Of a DNA stretch of 64,000 bases, positions 1-14,860 are shown in pieces. Under the pieces are notes generated by a model that saw only the letters and a program-made list of their open reading frames with translations, made no database searches and had not been told where the DNA came from. The DNA is taken from NCBI RefSeq assembly GCF_002234675.1, contig NC_019867.2, positions 32,120,614 to 32,184,613 on the forward strand. Direction: 5' to 3'. Origin of the DNA: Oryzias latipes. Lineage: Eukaryota; Chordata; Actinopteri; Beloniformes; Adrianichthyidae. The stretch's first letter is position 1, and every line of letters starts with the position of its first letter. The position numbers were made by a program, and so were the translations under genes.

Positions 1-1920
1 ATGCAGCAGCTGACTGTGCAGTCAAAATGGGTCTCTGTGTTCTGCCAGGAAGGTGTGGGGGTCTCTCCATCAGCAGTTTGTGCTCTCATGTGTCCAACAT
101 GCTGGTCTGGGACTTCCACACTCGGGGATTTATCCCATATTCTCGTATTCTAAAGGAGGGATGAAACTTGATAAACTGTTGTGATCACAGTAACGTCTTG
201 ATTTTGCTGTTAAATCCACATTTCAAGAAGAAACAAAAACTTGAAAACCTGTTTGCAAATATTTAGTCTTAACCCCAAATCCACTCAGCTTCCATCAGAG
301 GAGAGACCCCAAAGTACAACCGAGACATTTCTGCTCATCTTTTCATAATTTTCTGCTTCGTTTTGATCTTTATTTCCCTTTCTGACAGCGTTTTCCTGTG
401 ATTGATTAGTAGATCAGAAACATCCCTGCTGTGATCGACTCTTCAAAAGTATTTTCATTTTCTAAAAAAAAGAGAGAAAAAATGTGGATGTTCAGCAAAA
501 GACTCATTAACCTGAAACGTTAGTCATTTTTTAGACAAGACTTAAAAAACAAGGTTGATGTTGGATATATTAAATGAGATAAACAGTCCATCACATCGGT
601 CAGATCACGTAAAAATGCTGCTCCTGTTTGCAGGGCTGGACTTTTGCAGGCGTCTGTAAACACAGCTGCTGCTCCACGTCAGAGTGGAAGAGCCCGAGCC
701 AACCTGGACTTAGAGGCAGGAGCCGGCCTGAAGCCAGGGAGAGCTGGCCGAGAGCCCGTTCTTATCTGTGACACCAGAAAAACACTTTATCTGACCTTTT
801 TACAAGATCAGAAGAGAGAGACAGAGCTGAAACTCCAGCCTTTCTCTGCCGTGCCTTCTGCATCGAACTCAAAGGTCAGACTTTCATGTTTGTACCATCA
901 AACACATGTTCTGATGCAGTCCCTCCGTCAATGTTTCATCTGATTCGGTTTCCTCTTTCTTTAAACTGTGAACTATCCAGACGGAGAATCCGTTTGTGGC
1001 TGCTTCAACCGTTTGTTGTGGGGTCACTATGCAGGATTTTATTGTAACGGTCCTCTTTAGCTCATTTTGAGACCAGTTCTCTTACTAAAAGTTGGCTTGA
1101 GTTGGTCTGCAACCTTCAACGCTCAAGGAGCCATTCAGGGAGAGTTGCAAAGTCCCAATTTACCATTTAGGAAAAATCATTTTATTTATGTTGTTCAGGC
1201 TATGAAGCCATTCACATATAAAACGTAGTTTCTGACAGAGTCACATCTTCTACGTCTAACAAATTACTTTGGACAGAAACTCAACAAAGTTCCTTTCAAA
1301 ATAAAACTTCCTGTTTTAATTAAGGTCCTCCTGCTGCAGCAGATCCCGTCAAACATGCCATTTTCTATCCATATAGTGGTTCACTGTCACCCACGTTTGT
1401 CCTGCAATATAAACATGATGTAGAATCTAATTTTACAAAACTGTATGTAGATATAATCATGTCACTGACTGTCGTGTTTTATTGAGTTTTACCTGCTTTT
1501 ACCGTCCAGTCTGTGTGCTTTCTCTGTTTTTTTTTAACATTGTGAAGCACTTTGTGAGTTGTTCTCTGAGAAAAGTGCTCTATAAATAATGGTTTACTTA
1601 AATAGTAATAATAAAGCACTCTGAATGCAGATTTAACCTTTAACCATCGGTGTTCTGTTATCTTATGTGTTAAAAATATAAATGACAAGACCTAATAAGC
1701 TAAAACAAAGTGACCAAAACTACAAAACATTAAAAAATTCATATTAACATTTGTATAAAGAAAAAAAGGAGCTACAGCGGAGGGCTGAAAGAGCTGCACG
1801 CGGCTCTGGCGCCTCTGCCTGTATTTGATTTTTAATTCATCACCTTCATGCATTCTGATGCCGTTTTGGACGTTTTTTATTTGCCGCCACGTTTGTTAGT
1901 CACAGATTACGGTTTGAAAT
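1..1920. other. Non-coding upstream DNA, no gene recognised
   Basis: No exon with convincing splice sites or family resemblance was found on either strand. The short open frames here lack any recognisable motif and the sequence is moderately AT-rich. It may hold alternative first exons or enhancers of the downstream slc25a25 gene, because mammalian SLC25A25 is known to use several alternative first exons, but none can be pointed to. Confidence 0.5.
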
Positions 1921-1924
1921 GTCA

Positions 1925-2060
1925 GTCCCGTCTGATTGGTTCACTGACGTCAGCGATCGGTCTCACGAAAGAGAATGTCCAAGCTCCATCAATGGGCGGG
2001 CTCCGTGATTGGTCATAGTAAAATGACGTCACGGGGAGCTGATTGGGCAGTGGTACATTC
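1925..2060 (+). promoter_or_regulatory. CRE and CCAAT-box cluster
   Basis: Two perfect 8-bp CREB/ATF palindromes (TGACGTCA) lie at 1945-1952 and 2024-2031. Three ATTGG (inverted CCAAT) boxes lie near 1933, 2008 and 2042, and a GC box (GGGCGGG) near 1994. Dense CRE plus CCAAT is typical of cAMP-responsive vertebrate promoters. The nearest downstream gene on this strand is slc25a25, whose ATG is about 1.6 kb away, so this could be an upstream or alternative promoter; that link is inference. Confidence 0.45.
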
Positions 2061-2110
2061 CTCTTCTGGGAAGAGGCGTGGCCTCCTCACATGCTTTAGA
2101 AGCCAACTAC

Positions 2111-2213
2111 CCCTGGCTGCAGCCTGCAGAATGGGTCATCATAGTGGAATGCTTTGATTGCAGAGGAATGTGAACACGCTGTGGAATGTTAGCCCCGCCC
2201 ATGCTGAGCCCGT
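2111..2213 (+). repeat. Left arm of 103-bp inverted repeat
   Basis: This arm is the reverse complement of 3378-3480, with about two mismatches over 103 bases. The arms enclose about 1.16 kb. No short terminal motif typical of a DNA transposon is obvious at the arm ends, so a local inverted duplication is as likely as a transposon. Confidence 0.8.
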
Positions 2214-2704
2214 CTTCTTCTTTGGTGGTTTTACAAGTTTCCATGTGCAATATTGCCACCTACGGGTTTTTAAGGAGTTTTTCCTTACTGTGAAGGGGGG
2301 GGGTCTAAGGGCAGGGATATCAGTTTAGCTTAGTCTTTTTTGTTAAAGTTTAGTATTATCCTAATGCATTCTTTGTATTCATGATCCCTTTTTCATTGTA
2401 TGTGCTAAAATAAAATAAAAATATTTAATTGAATTAGGGAATTTCTACCATGATTCCTGCCTTCTTATGCCTTTTACAAGTTTCCATGTGCATGCATTAG
2501 GGAATTAATAAATTCTGTCTGGCCTCACAGACTCAAAAAATAACTCATTGGATGAACTCAATTTAATTGTTTTGTCAGGATTTACATCCAATAAATATGA
2601 GTAACCCCACCTCAAAGTAAATTCTTCCATGTAATGAAATATAATCGAGTTAGTCGAACTAAATTTTATCAAGAAAGGCAAAGGAAAAAAAAATAAGCAA
2701 CAAC

Positions 2705-2779
2705 GGTCTAATGCTAGATTCGAACTCAGAACCTCTGAGTTGTTAACCCGCTATCTAAGCCACTGAGCTATCACTCCGG
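2705..2779 (-). repeat. tRNA-like sequence (SINE head or tRNA pseudogene)
   Basis: Read on the minus strand, there is an A-box-like TAGCTCAGTGGCTTAGA and, about 30 bases later, a B-box-like GTTCGAATC, with the spacing of a tRNA. It sits in repeat-rich DNA between the arms of the inverted repeat. A tRNA-derived SINE head or pseudo-tRNA is more likely than a working tRNA gene, because the acceptor and anticodon stems pair poorly by eye. Confidence 0.5.
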
Positions 2780-3220
2780 TGATCACGCACGTGATCATGA
2801 TCGTCTTTCGTCTTATTGGGAGAAGCCGAGTTGAAGCGATTTCATGCCACAGTTTCGTTTTTTACGTGGAAAAAGCGAACTAAAGTTTTCACTTTTGAAA
2901 AGTCGAAGGATTTGAAGGACTAATAGTCATACCAGGCATTACATTAGATGAAGGAGTTGAACATTTTAAAAGTTCAATGGTTAAAATAGGTGAAAAATTG
3001 TAGCCGTGAGACGGCAAAAAGAATAAAGAGAAACAGGAAAACAGCATTCAACAGCATGCCCCTTACTTGAACTCAATTATTTTGGATTACTGGAGTTATA
3101 GGGGAAACTATTTATACATTTTGTGTTAGGTCAATTAAATGTAGATACAATCTTTTAAAATAAATATTTTTAAATAAAACATACAGAATTTTATTGTGTT
3201 ACATGAAAGAGGGGCTTGAA

Positions 3221-3370
3221 TCATTTTTTTGAGTGATACATAAAAAAAATTGCACCATTCAAATTTTCCTCCTGTTCTCTTTCTTCCTCATACAATTCAC
3301 AATGACACAAAATGTGCTCCACTGATTCTTCCCCTTTCCTGCAATCACAACTGCTGTGACAAAGGTGAAT
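3221..3370 (-). mobile_element. Possible LINE C-terminal remnant
   Basis: The minus-strand frame contains a Cys/His pattern (CRKGEESVEHILCHC, followed by YEEERE). It resembles the zinc-finger-like tail found at the C-terminus of many non-LTR reverse transcriptase proteins. No reverse transcriptase core is next to it, so this is at best a short fragment inside the inverted-repeat region. Confidence 0.3.
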
Positions 3371-3377
3371 CAAATGC

Positions 3378-3480
3378 ACGGGCTCAGCGTGGGCGGGGTT
3401 AACATTCCACAGCGTGTTCACATTCCTCTGCAATCAAAGCATTCCACTATGATGACCCATTCTGCAGGCTGCAGCCAGGG
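3378..3480 (-). repeat. Right arm of 103-bp inverted repeat
   Basis: Reverse complement of 2111-2213, about 98% identical by eye. This arm lies only about 100 bp upstream of the slc25a25 start codon, so it falls in the likely proximal promoter or 5' UTR of that gene. Confidence 0.8.
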
Positions 3481-3585
3481 CTTACTCTTAGAAGCCGGTG
3501 TCTCCTTACCGGCATTTGAGTTTCATCCCGGGAAGGGGTCAGCTCACAGTCGGTCCTATTTATTTATTTATTTATTGATCGAATC

Positions 3586-7929
<4,344 letters not shown>

Positions 7930-8536
7930 AGTGACTCCTCCCCACCACCACTACTCCGCCCCCTCCCGGGGCTCGCCTCAGGGATGCTGGGGGGCCTTTT
8001 TGGGGTTTTTGTAGCCGTCTCATTCTGTGAATGTCAGCTGATGTAAGATGAGGAAAGTCCGAGGAGGAAGACGAGGACTCTGTGAGCTCAGGTCGTCAGG
8101 ACCGACTGCTGCTATTTATGCTTTAAGACAAGCCGCCATGACTCTGACTGAAGGTAAACTCAGGACCAAACGTTGTACTTCTAGAGGGAAATGTCTGCTA
8201 TGCTGCTGTTCCAGCACAGGAACGGGAGAATTTTGCACAAAAGTTTTCTTTTCTCCTTCATCCTGAGTGTAAACAGGATCTGTTCTTGTTGTGTTGATGC
8301 GTTGTATTTATTTAGGCTGGAGGACCGCCTCAGCATCGTCAGACACTAAATGTGATGGAATGAGGTGGAGCTCTGTCATCAGAGGGCGCCATGTCTTACA
8401 CGCCACATGGGAAAATACTGAAGACTGCAAACGTTTGGGGGAAAATAATGCACTTTAATCTATGATCAGCCTTTAATGGTGAAGCCGTTCTTTTGTAAAG
8501 ACTTTTAGTACTGTTTTAATGGACCATACTAAAGCA

Positions 8537-8542
8537 AATAAA
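8537..8542 (+). terminator. Polyadenylation signal of slc25a25
   Basis: AATAAA, about 600 bp after the slc25a25 stop codon. It is the first canonical hexamer on this strand after the stop and gives a 3' UTR of reasonable size. Confidence 0.7.
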
Positions 8543-9290
8543 TTCAATTTCACATGAATTCTGTCTGTTATTGACTTCAAACTGCTTCACCCTTCAAACC
8601 ACAAGAGACATTTCTGAGTGGAAGAAGCAAAAACTGTCACAGAGCAGCTGAGGAAAATGCTTTCCACTGCAGTTTTATCAGTGGAATATCAGCCACTTTT
8701 ATATTTTTGCCTTTCAAATGAAGTTTCTTTTGAAATGAAGGTTTTAACAGTTTGACTTGTATCCTTGATAGGTTTGCAGACATGAACTTGTATAAATAAG
8801 CAGAACTTTGTTGCGGTTTCTCCTGCAAACCAGGAGTTCAGTCTGGTTCAGGCGGAGCTGCAGACGCTGAAACTGTCTGTTTTGGATACGAACCCTAATA
8901 AAACGGACAGGCTAAACCACAGAAAAGGTTTCTTTTGGGACTCGGGACAGGAAAAAGGAGAGCAGCACGGTCAAAGGGCAGATGCAGCATCTTTTCCTGT
9001 GCGAGGGATTCTCGTGGCAGAGAGAGAAACGGAAGGACTGCCTGAGGTTAAACCACAGACAGGTCTTTGGGGCGTTTGCTTGACATCAGCAAGTCTCTTC
9101 CCTTGAAAACTCGTGGGGAACAAAACAGATTCACAACTTCAAACACCCCAGAGAGAGGCAACAGGTCGGCAGCGGTGCATGAGACGTTCAGGCCTTGGCA
9201 ACAGGACGGAGGTGAGCGGAGGCGACCTGAAGCGCTGCTGCTCCTCATGAAGGCAGGCACACAGGTGGAGTAAATCAAGTGGATGAATTG
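8543..9290. other. Intergenic DNA, nothing recognised
   Basis: Lies between the slc25a25 polyadenylation signal and a LINE remnant. No exon, RNA gene or clear repeat was recognised. Confidence 0.5.
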
Positions 9291-9299
9291 ACATCAGAA

Positions 9300-10470
9300 G
9301 CCAAACAGATATGTTACGGTGTCCCACAAGGATCAATTCTGGGCCCGCTGCTCTTCAATATTTACATAAATTATACATTATATATCATTATTTGCTGATG
9401 ACACAAATATATTCTATGCTACAGACAACCATAGGAAACGTATCAATGTGGTAAACAAATAGTCTCTGTTATCGATAAACTAAGTTGGAAGCAACACATC
9501 AGACACATCCAAACCAAAGTTCTAAAAAAGTATTTCAATCATAAATAAATCTAAACATATTAGTATACAACCGTAGATATTTATTGTACTGTTCCTTAAT
9601 ATTACCATATTTGACCTCCTGTATAGACAGAGTTCACTACATCCTCTCTGTTTACTTCAAAACTGTATTGTACATAAAGCCGGATATCTTGATCATACAA
9701 ACAATTTATTCTATCAATCTAGACTTTTAAAACTGTTTGACCTTGTTGATTTTTACACCAACAACTTCTATCCAGAGTCAGTGGGAAATCGTTACCATTC
9801 AATATCCAGAAACAGTTCTTAGAAAATGAAGGAGGAACAGATTGAGGGGATGTAGGAAGTTCAAGACCAAACTGAAAAGAACCACAAAGAAAAGTTTCTG
9901 TGTCGGTGTGTGGCACTAAACTCTGGAACGGGTTCAGTAATGAGCTCAAAAATGTTCAAATATCCAAATATTCCAGAAAATGTAGAAAGAAACTCTGATT
10001 TCAGGATATGAAGATAAAAGGAGTTAATGATCAACAGGTGTTTGAATAATTCCAAATCCATGTGTGAACTTGATGGTGGTGAAATAATCAAAGATCTTTT
10101 AACTACAACCAATAAGTATTACATTGTGCAATAATGATTACTCAAATGTTTATATTACAATCAATAACTATTGATTTTCTTTACTTGATCTGAATGTGTA
10201 GCAATAATTACTGGTTTAATGTGATCATGTGTTCTAATGATAATCAATGATAATTGTTACCGTTACTGTTTACTGAAATCATGAATGAATGTTTTCTGAA
10301 GATAATCAATCATTACTGGACACTGGATTCTGTTACTTGAAGAAAATCTTATCTGATCAGAACCGGATGACAAAAACTGTAAAACCATAAAATGAATGAA
10401 CTCAGTGGAGGTGGGATTATATAAACTCACTTCTTTTCAAGCAATAAATCAAGCTCTGCTTGACTTTAGT
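9300..10470 (+). mobile_element. Degenerate LINE, reverse transcriptase fragment
   Basis: The plus strand encodes the reverse transcriptase motif YGVPQGSILGPLLFNIYIN near 9317-9376, then, after a deletion, the catalytic FADDTNIFYA near 9390. Later frames keep the C-terminal LWNG...NELKN-like region near 9915-9960. Stops and frame breaks are everywhere, so it is dead. A non-LTR element of the jockey/CR1/L2 group fits; the exact family was not determined. Confidence 0.75.
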
Positions 10471-10539
10471 TAATGATCACTGTTTTTAATTAAGCAAATG
10501 TGATTTAAGTGTCTTTTTTGTTTTATTTTCTGTTTTTTT

Positions 10540-11440
10540 TTAATCTATGCATTTCATGATTTCTGTTATGAGTTTGATAAATCTGTGTAAATGCAGTGGA
10601 ATCAAATGCACCATCTTGGAAAATCTGTCAACAACTGTCAGTAGGGTGGTGCTACCTGCTGAAGGTGGGAGACCAGCGACAAAATGCATAGACAGATGTG
10701 GCCATGACAGATGTGGCCATGACAGATGTGGCCATGACAGATGTGGCCATGACAGATGTGGCCATGACAGATGTGACCATGACAGATGTGGCCATGACAG
10801 ATGTGACCATGACAGATGTGGCCATGGTCGCTTAGGAACAGGCAGTGGATGCAAAGGTCCTGGGGGATGACGCCTGTTAGAGGTTGACTGTGAACACTCC
10901 TGACAAGCAGAGACATTTAGTCACATCAGCTCAGAGGGTTGACCACCAAAAACGTTGCTGCACTATGATGAGGGTACATCTGGATGACAAAACGATCGAC
11001 AGGTGTGACACCATTGAGTAACCTCAGGAAATGTGGGTTGAAATTTGGTTTTGTGGTGTCAGTTTGAAGGAGTGGGTTGATGGGCTGTGGGCTGAAGAAC
11101 AGCCAGGCGGGCCAAGTCCGGGTGGTGTCTCCTGGTTCTCATGTTGACGGGGTAGGGCCTGGGCCTTGAGGTTCCTGGAACCAGGGCCATTTGAGCGGGT
11201 GAAATTAAATCTAGCGAAGACTACTGACCAGCTGGCTTGCCGTGGATTCGGAGGTATTGTCGATTCTTGTGGTGCTTCAGTGCTGCAACTCCTTACGAAG
11301 GGAGACCCACAGGTGGAGTAAATCAGCTGATTGAACTCCTGAGATGAGCGGCCAAAGGGTGGAGCGGCCCAGGATCGTGACAGAAACCAGCTTTTGGGAC
11401 TGAAAAGGTTGCCGTTTTCCTGCTCAGCGGTGAAACGACT
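10540..11440 (-). mobile_element. Ty3/gypsy pol remnant (RNase H and integrase)
   Basis: On the minus strand, 11250-11130 encodes an RNase H tail ([16 protein letters not shown]), which matches the gypsy 'RFNFT..RPGSKN' signature. About 300 bp on, 10855-10560 encodes the start of an integrase core (HFVAGLPPS, then LTVVDRFSKMVHLIPL), matching the gypsy 'DFVTGLPPS...VVDRFSK' motif. Frames are broken and no LTRs were seen nearby. A minisatellite has grown inside the integrase part. Confidence 0.8.
10691..10825. repeat. 15-bp minisatellite inside gypsy integrase
   Basis: Nine tandem copies of a 15-bp unit (GACAGATGTGGCCAT), two of them carrying a G-to-A change. On the minus strand the unit reads as repeated SWPHL/SHLSW, which is the gypsy 'PW(S/P)HLS' segment just before the integrase core. 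The array therefore expanded from coding DNA. Confidence 0.95.
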
Positions 11441-12018
11441 CAAATGTCCAAAGAGTGTCCCTTATATGTACCGTCATCCTGACAAAGACTTGAGACTAAA
11501 AGGCGGGAATCTGCAGCACTGCTGTTGAGAGAAAAGTTACGATTGAGCCATTTTTGGAAAGAAGAAAGTCTGTAGATTGTCTTTATTATTGAATTCTGAG
11601 AAAAGCAAAGGCATTCCCTGAAAGAACTGAAGCAGTTTCCCTTCAAAATCCTCTTCAGCTGTAGAGTCTGGATTCTTCCTGTGAGGCACTGATCCCCCTG
11701 AAGACCCTAAACCCCGGGACGGTTTTCCTTCACTTCCATCTAAAATCATTTGTGGCTCTGGTTGAATAGTAGTTTTAACTGATTAAATGTTGCCTGTGAG
11801 CCTCAGAATTCCCGCCAAATAGATCTAATGCCGGGAGAGGGTGAGGCGTGTGCGCCTTGTCCCGCGTGGGCCACCGTACCAAAACACGGAAGTGATGACA
11901 GGATCCCACCGACCGCGGCTCGTTACGATGAAGAAGAACCTTTTGGTTGTGTTCTGCTCCAGTCTGAGGTTCCGCTACTCTTTGTGAGCCTGTTCGGAAG
12001 CTCGTCAGCGGCGGGGAA
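11441..12018. other. Intergenic DNA and zdhhc12 5' flank
   Basis: No coding exon recognised. From about 11830 the sequence becomes GC- and CpG-richer, which fits a promoter and 5' UTR for zdhhc12, whose ATG is at 12019. Confidence 0.45.
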
Positions 12019-14825
12019 ATGGTTCCGAACATGTTTCGAACCGGGTTCGCGGTCCGAGCGGCGCACACCTTGTTGACGTGGGTCATAACGGTCACGCTGT
12101 TCCTGCACAACACCGGTGAGGTTCGGACACGTTCCGACCCAGTCTGTTACTCTGTGTGTCTTTAGAAGGCCCGTTTGGTGTCTTCTCTAGTACTAATACT
12201 GTAACTAAAGTACCAAAGTACTGTTGTACGATCTTCTCCGGACTCCACGCAGTAACTTCTCCCGTTACTTCCACAAAGTTACTAACTACAAGTTTCTCTA
12301 TTTACATTTCTGTGTTATTAATGACAATATTCTTACTGTTAATGTGATAAACCTGTCCTGCCTACATGCTGCTGATCACCTGGATCAGGTGTGTTCAGCC
12401 AATGGCAGCGGCCCCCCAGGCCAGGGTTCTGGCCCCCCCAGGCCAGGGTTCCCCATGGGAGTCTCTAGCTGTGTTTACCTTCAGTCTGCTGATGAAGTGA
12501 GTCTTCATCTGCACTGCAGCTTTAAACCCAGAACATGTGGTCAGAGCTGGTGCGCTTGGTGCTTTGAAGTGCTTTAGCCACGCCCACCCACATCAATAAA
12601 GTGAATCCTGTTAAGAATTGAGCACATGTGTTTGTTGTATTTCTTTCTCCCCCGTGTGCAGATCTGCGTCGGTGTGAGGAGCGAGGGGAGCTGCTGCCGC
12701 CGGCGCTGTTCTTCCTGCTGGTCGTGGTCTCCGTGATCCTGTACTTCACCGTCTCCTTGATGGATCCTGGATTTGTTCCCGGCGACTCTGAGAAGGTAAA
12801 GAGGAGATCCGTTTGGATGTGACTGCAGTCTGAACGTGGAAGCGTCTTCCGTTTCTCCTCTGATGGCGTCCACGTTCACGCCCAGAGCGGTGTTGGAACG
12901 GCTGGACGGCGTTTTCCCGCACTTTTCTGATTTCACTCTTTAGTCATTTTTGTTCATGTTCTTTGTATTCGTCTCTTTTTCTTCCTGTTGTGGAGTTGAC
13001 TTCTTTGGTCGATGAAATCAGGCCTAAAGACGACTGAAGTTATAGTTTAAACCATCAAAGTCGTGTTGTTGTCCCTAAAAGTGATCAGGCAAAAAGCTGA
13101 AAAGGTTTCATTCACAAAAGAACAAAGTAACGTCTGAAAATAGTATAACTGACTCAGTCGTGTTGGACCCAGATGCTTATTAGACCTCCTCCATGCATTC
13201 AGCTGCTGTGGAAGCTACATGGTCAGACGCATAGACGGAGAGCTCCTCCCTCCTGAGGAAAGCTCCTCCCTCCTGAGGAAAGCCCCTCCCTCCTGGGGAG
13301 AGCCCCTCCCTCCTGAGGAAAGCCCCTCCCTCCTGAGGAAAGCCCCTCCCTCCTGAGGAAAGCCCCTCCCTCCTGAGGAAAGCCCCTCCCTCCTGAGGAA
13401 AGCTCCTCCCTCCTGAGGAAAGCTCCTCCCTCTGGATTCATGAAAGGAAAAATGGCGCTCTGCTGGTGTTTGGGGAGGCTCTGATAGCAGACAAGCAGGA
13501 CTGTGGGAATGTGGCGAGGATGCGGCTGCAGGTCACGCACAGCGTGTGCGTGCGTGGGGGGGGTTGTGGGTGACAGGTCTGTGCACGTGTGACCCCCACC
13601 TTTGCGTTTCTCACAGGGCTCTGAGGCCTCGGATGAAGAATCGGAGGCGATGATTCCTCGGCCGTTGGCCCCTCAGCTGCGGCGCTGCGGTTTCTGTCGG
13701 CTGCAGGTAAGCAGTCGCTGACGCCACACCTGCGTCTCTGCAGCCGCTGACCTTTTCTGTGCCTCCGTACACGTCACCATGGAGGTGGTGATGGGGGGCT
13801 GCAGGTCTTCCTGCTCCGACTGCCGTTCAGTGTCTCCATCTTCATAATTGTCACACTTTTCCTTCCATAATAGATGCTGCTCTTTTTCGTTTTCTCTCCT
13901 GTTGACGTCAGTGTGACAGAAAAAAAGCAGTTCTCCTTCAAACAACAAGCTTTTCTCTGTAAACCAGAGGAGCGTTTGCTGGCATCAGCTGCATGCATGT
14001 CTGCAGAAAGACATGCGGCTGCAGCTACAGTCTTTTGGTTTGACTCTGTCCGTGGGAGGCCAGGGAGCAGGAGGAGCTGAGGTCGGAAGTGAAGCTTCTT
14101 TCCTTTGGAATAACTTTCCTGACAGTGTCTGCATCGTTTGTAAATGCTAATACAAAGCTTCGACATATTTGTTCATTTCATTTTTAGTTGTAGGGCTTTT
14201 GAATTCTTTGAAGTGGTTTAGTATATTGTCACTTTTCTCTCACCGTGCGCTCTTCAAATGAAAGGCAAAAATTAAGTCCCTGATGCTAAAACCAACACAA
14301 ACGCACTTTTTATCCGTCTGTCTGTCTGTGTCTCCAGCAGCCAATGAGAGCCAAGCACTGCAGGACGTGCAGGCGCTGCGTGCGGCGCTTCGACCACCAC
14401 TGCCCGTGGCTGGAGAACTGCGTGGGGGAGAGGAACCACCGCTGGTTCGTGGTGTACCTGCTGGTGCAGCTGCTGGCGCTGCTGTGGGCTCTGCGCACGG
14501 CTCTGTACGTCCGTCTGCGGCACAGATGAGTGTTTGTGGTCTGACCTCCTTTCAGGAGCAGACGGCGTCCTGTCAGGAGTGAAGCAGACTCAACCCAAGC
14601 TTAGGATCTTACTAAAATATGCTCCACATCGGAGCAAACAGCCGAGTCAGACAGTTTATTTCTGCTTCTGACTGTGGAGGGGGTGTGGCCAAAAGATCTA
14701 ACCGCTTTTAAACCCTAAACCTGCTTAGTGTCTTTGAACCTGAACAGGTGATACCAAAGTCAGGATGCAGGTGGAGGAGCCCACCTCTCATCGTGTCCTA
14801 GTCAGGATGTGATGCAGTGAAGGTG

Positions 14826-14860
<35 letters not shown>

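Noticed and set aside
2705-2779. Functional tRNA gene
   Set aside because: The A and B boxes are present, but stem pairing is poor and the surroundings are repeats; treated as SINE head or pseudo-tRNA.
10691-10825. Possible CRISPR-like array
   Set aside because: Units are directly adjacent with no spacers, and the DNA is vertebrate; it is a minisatellite.
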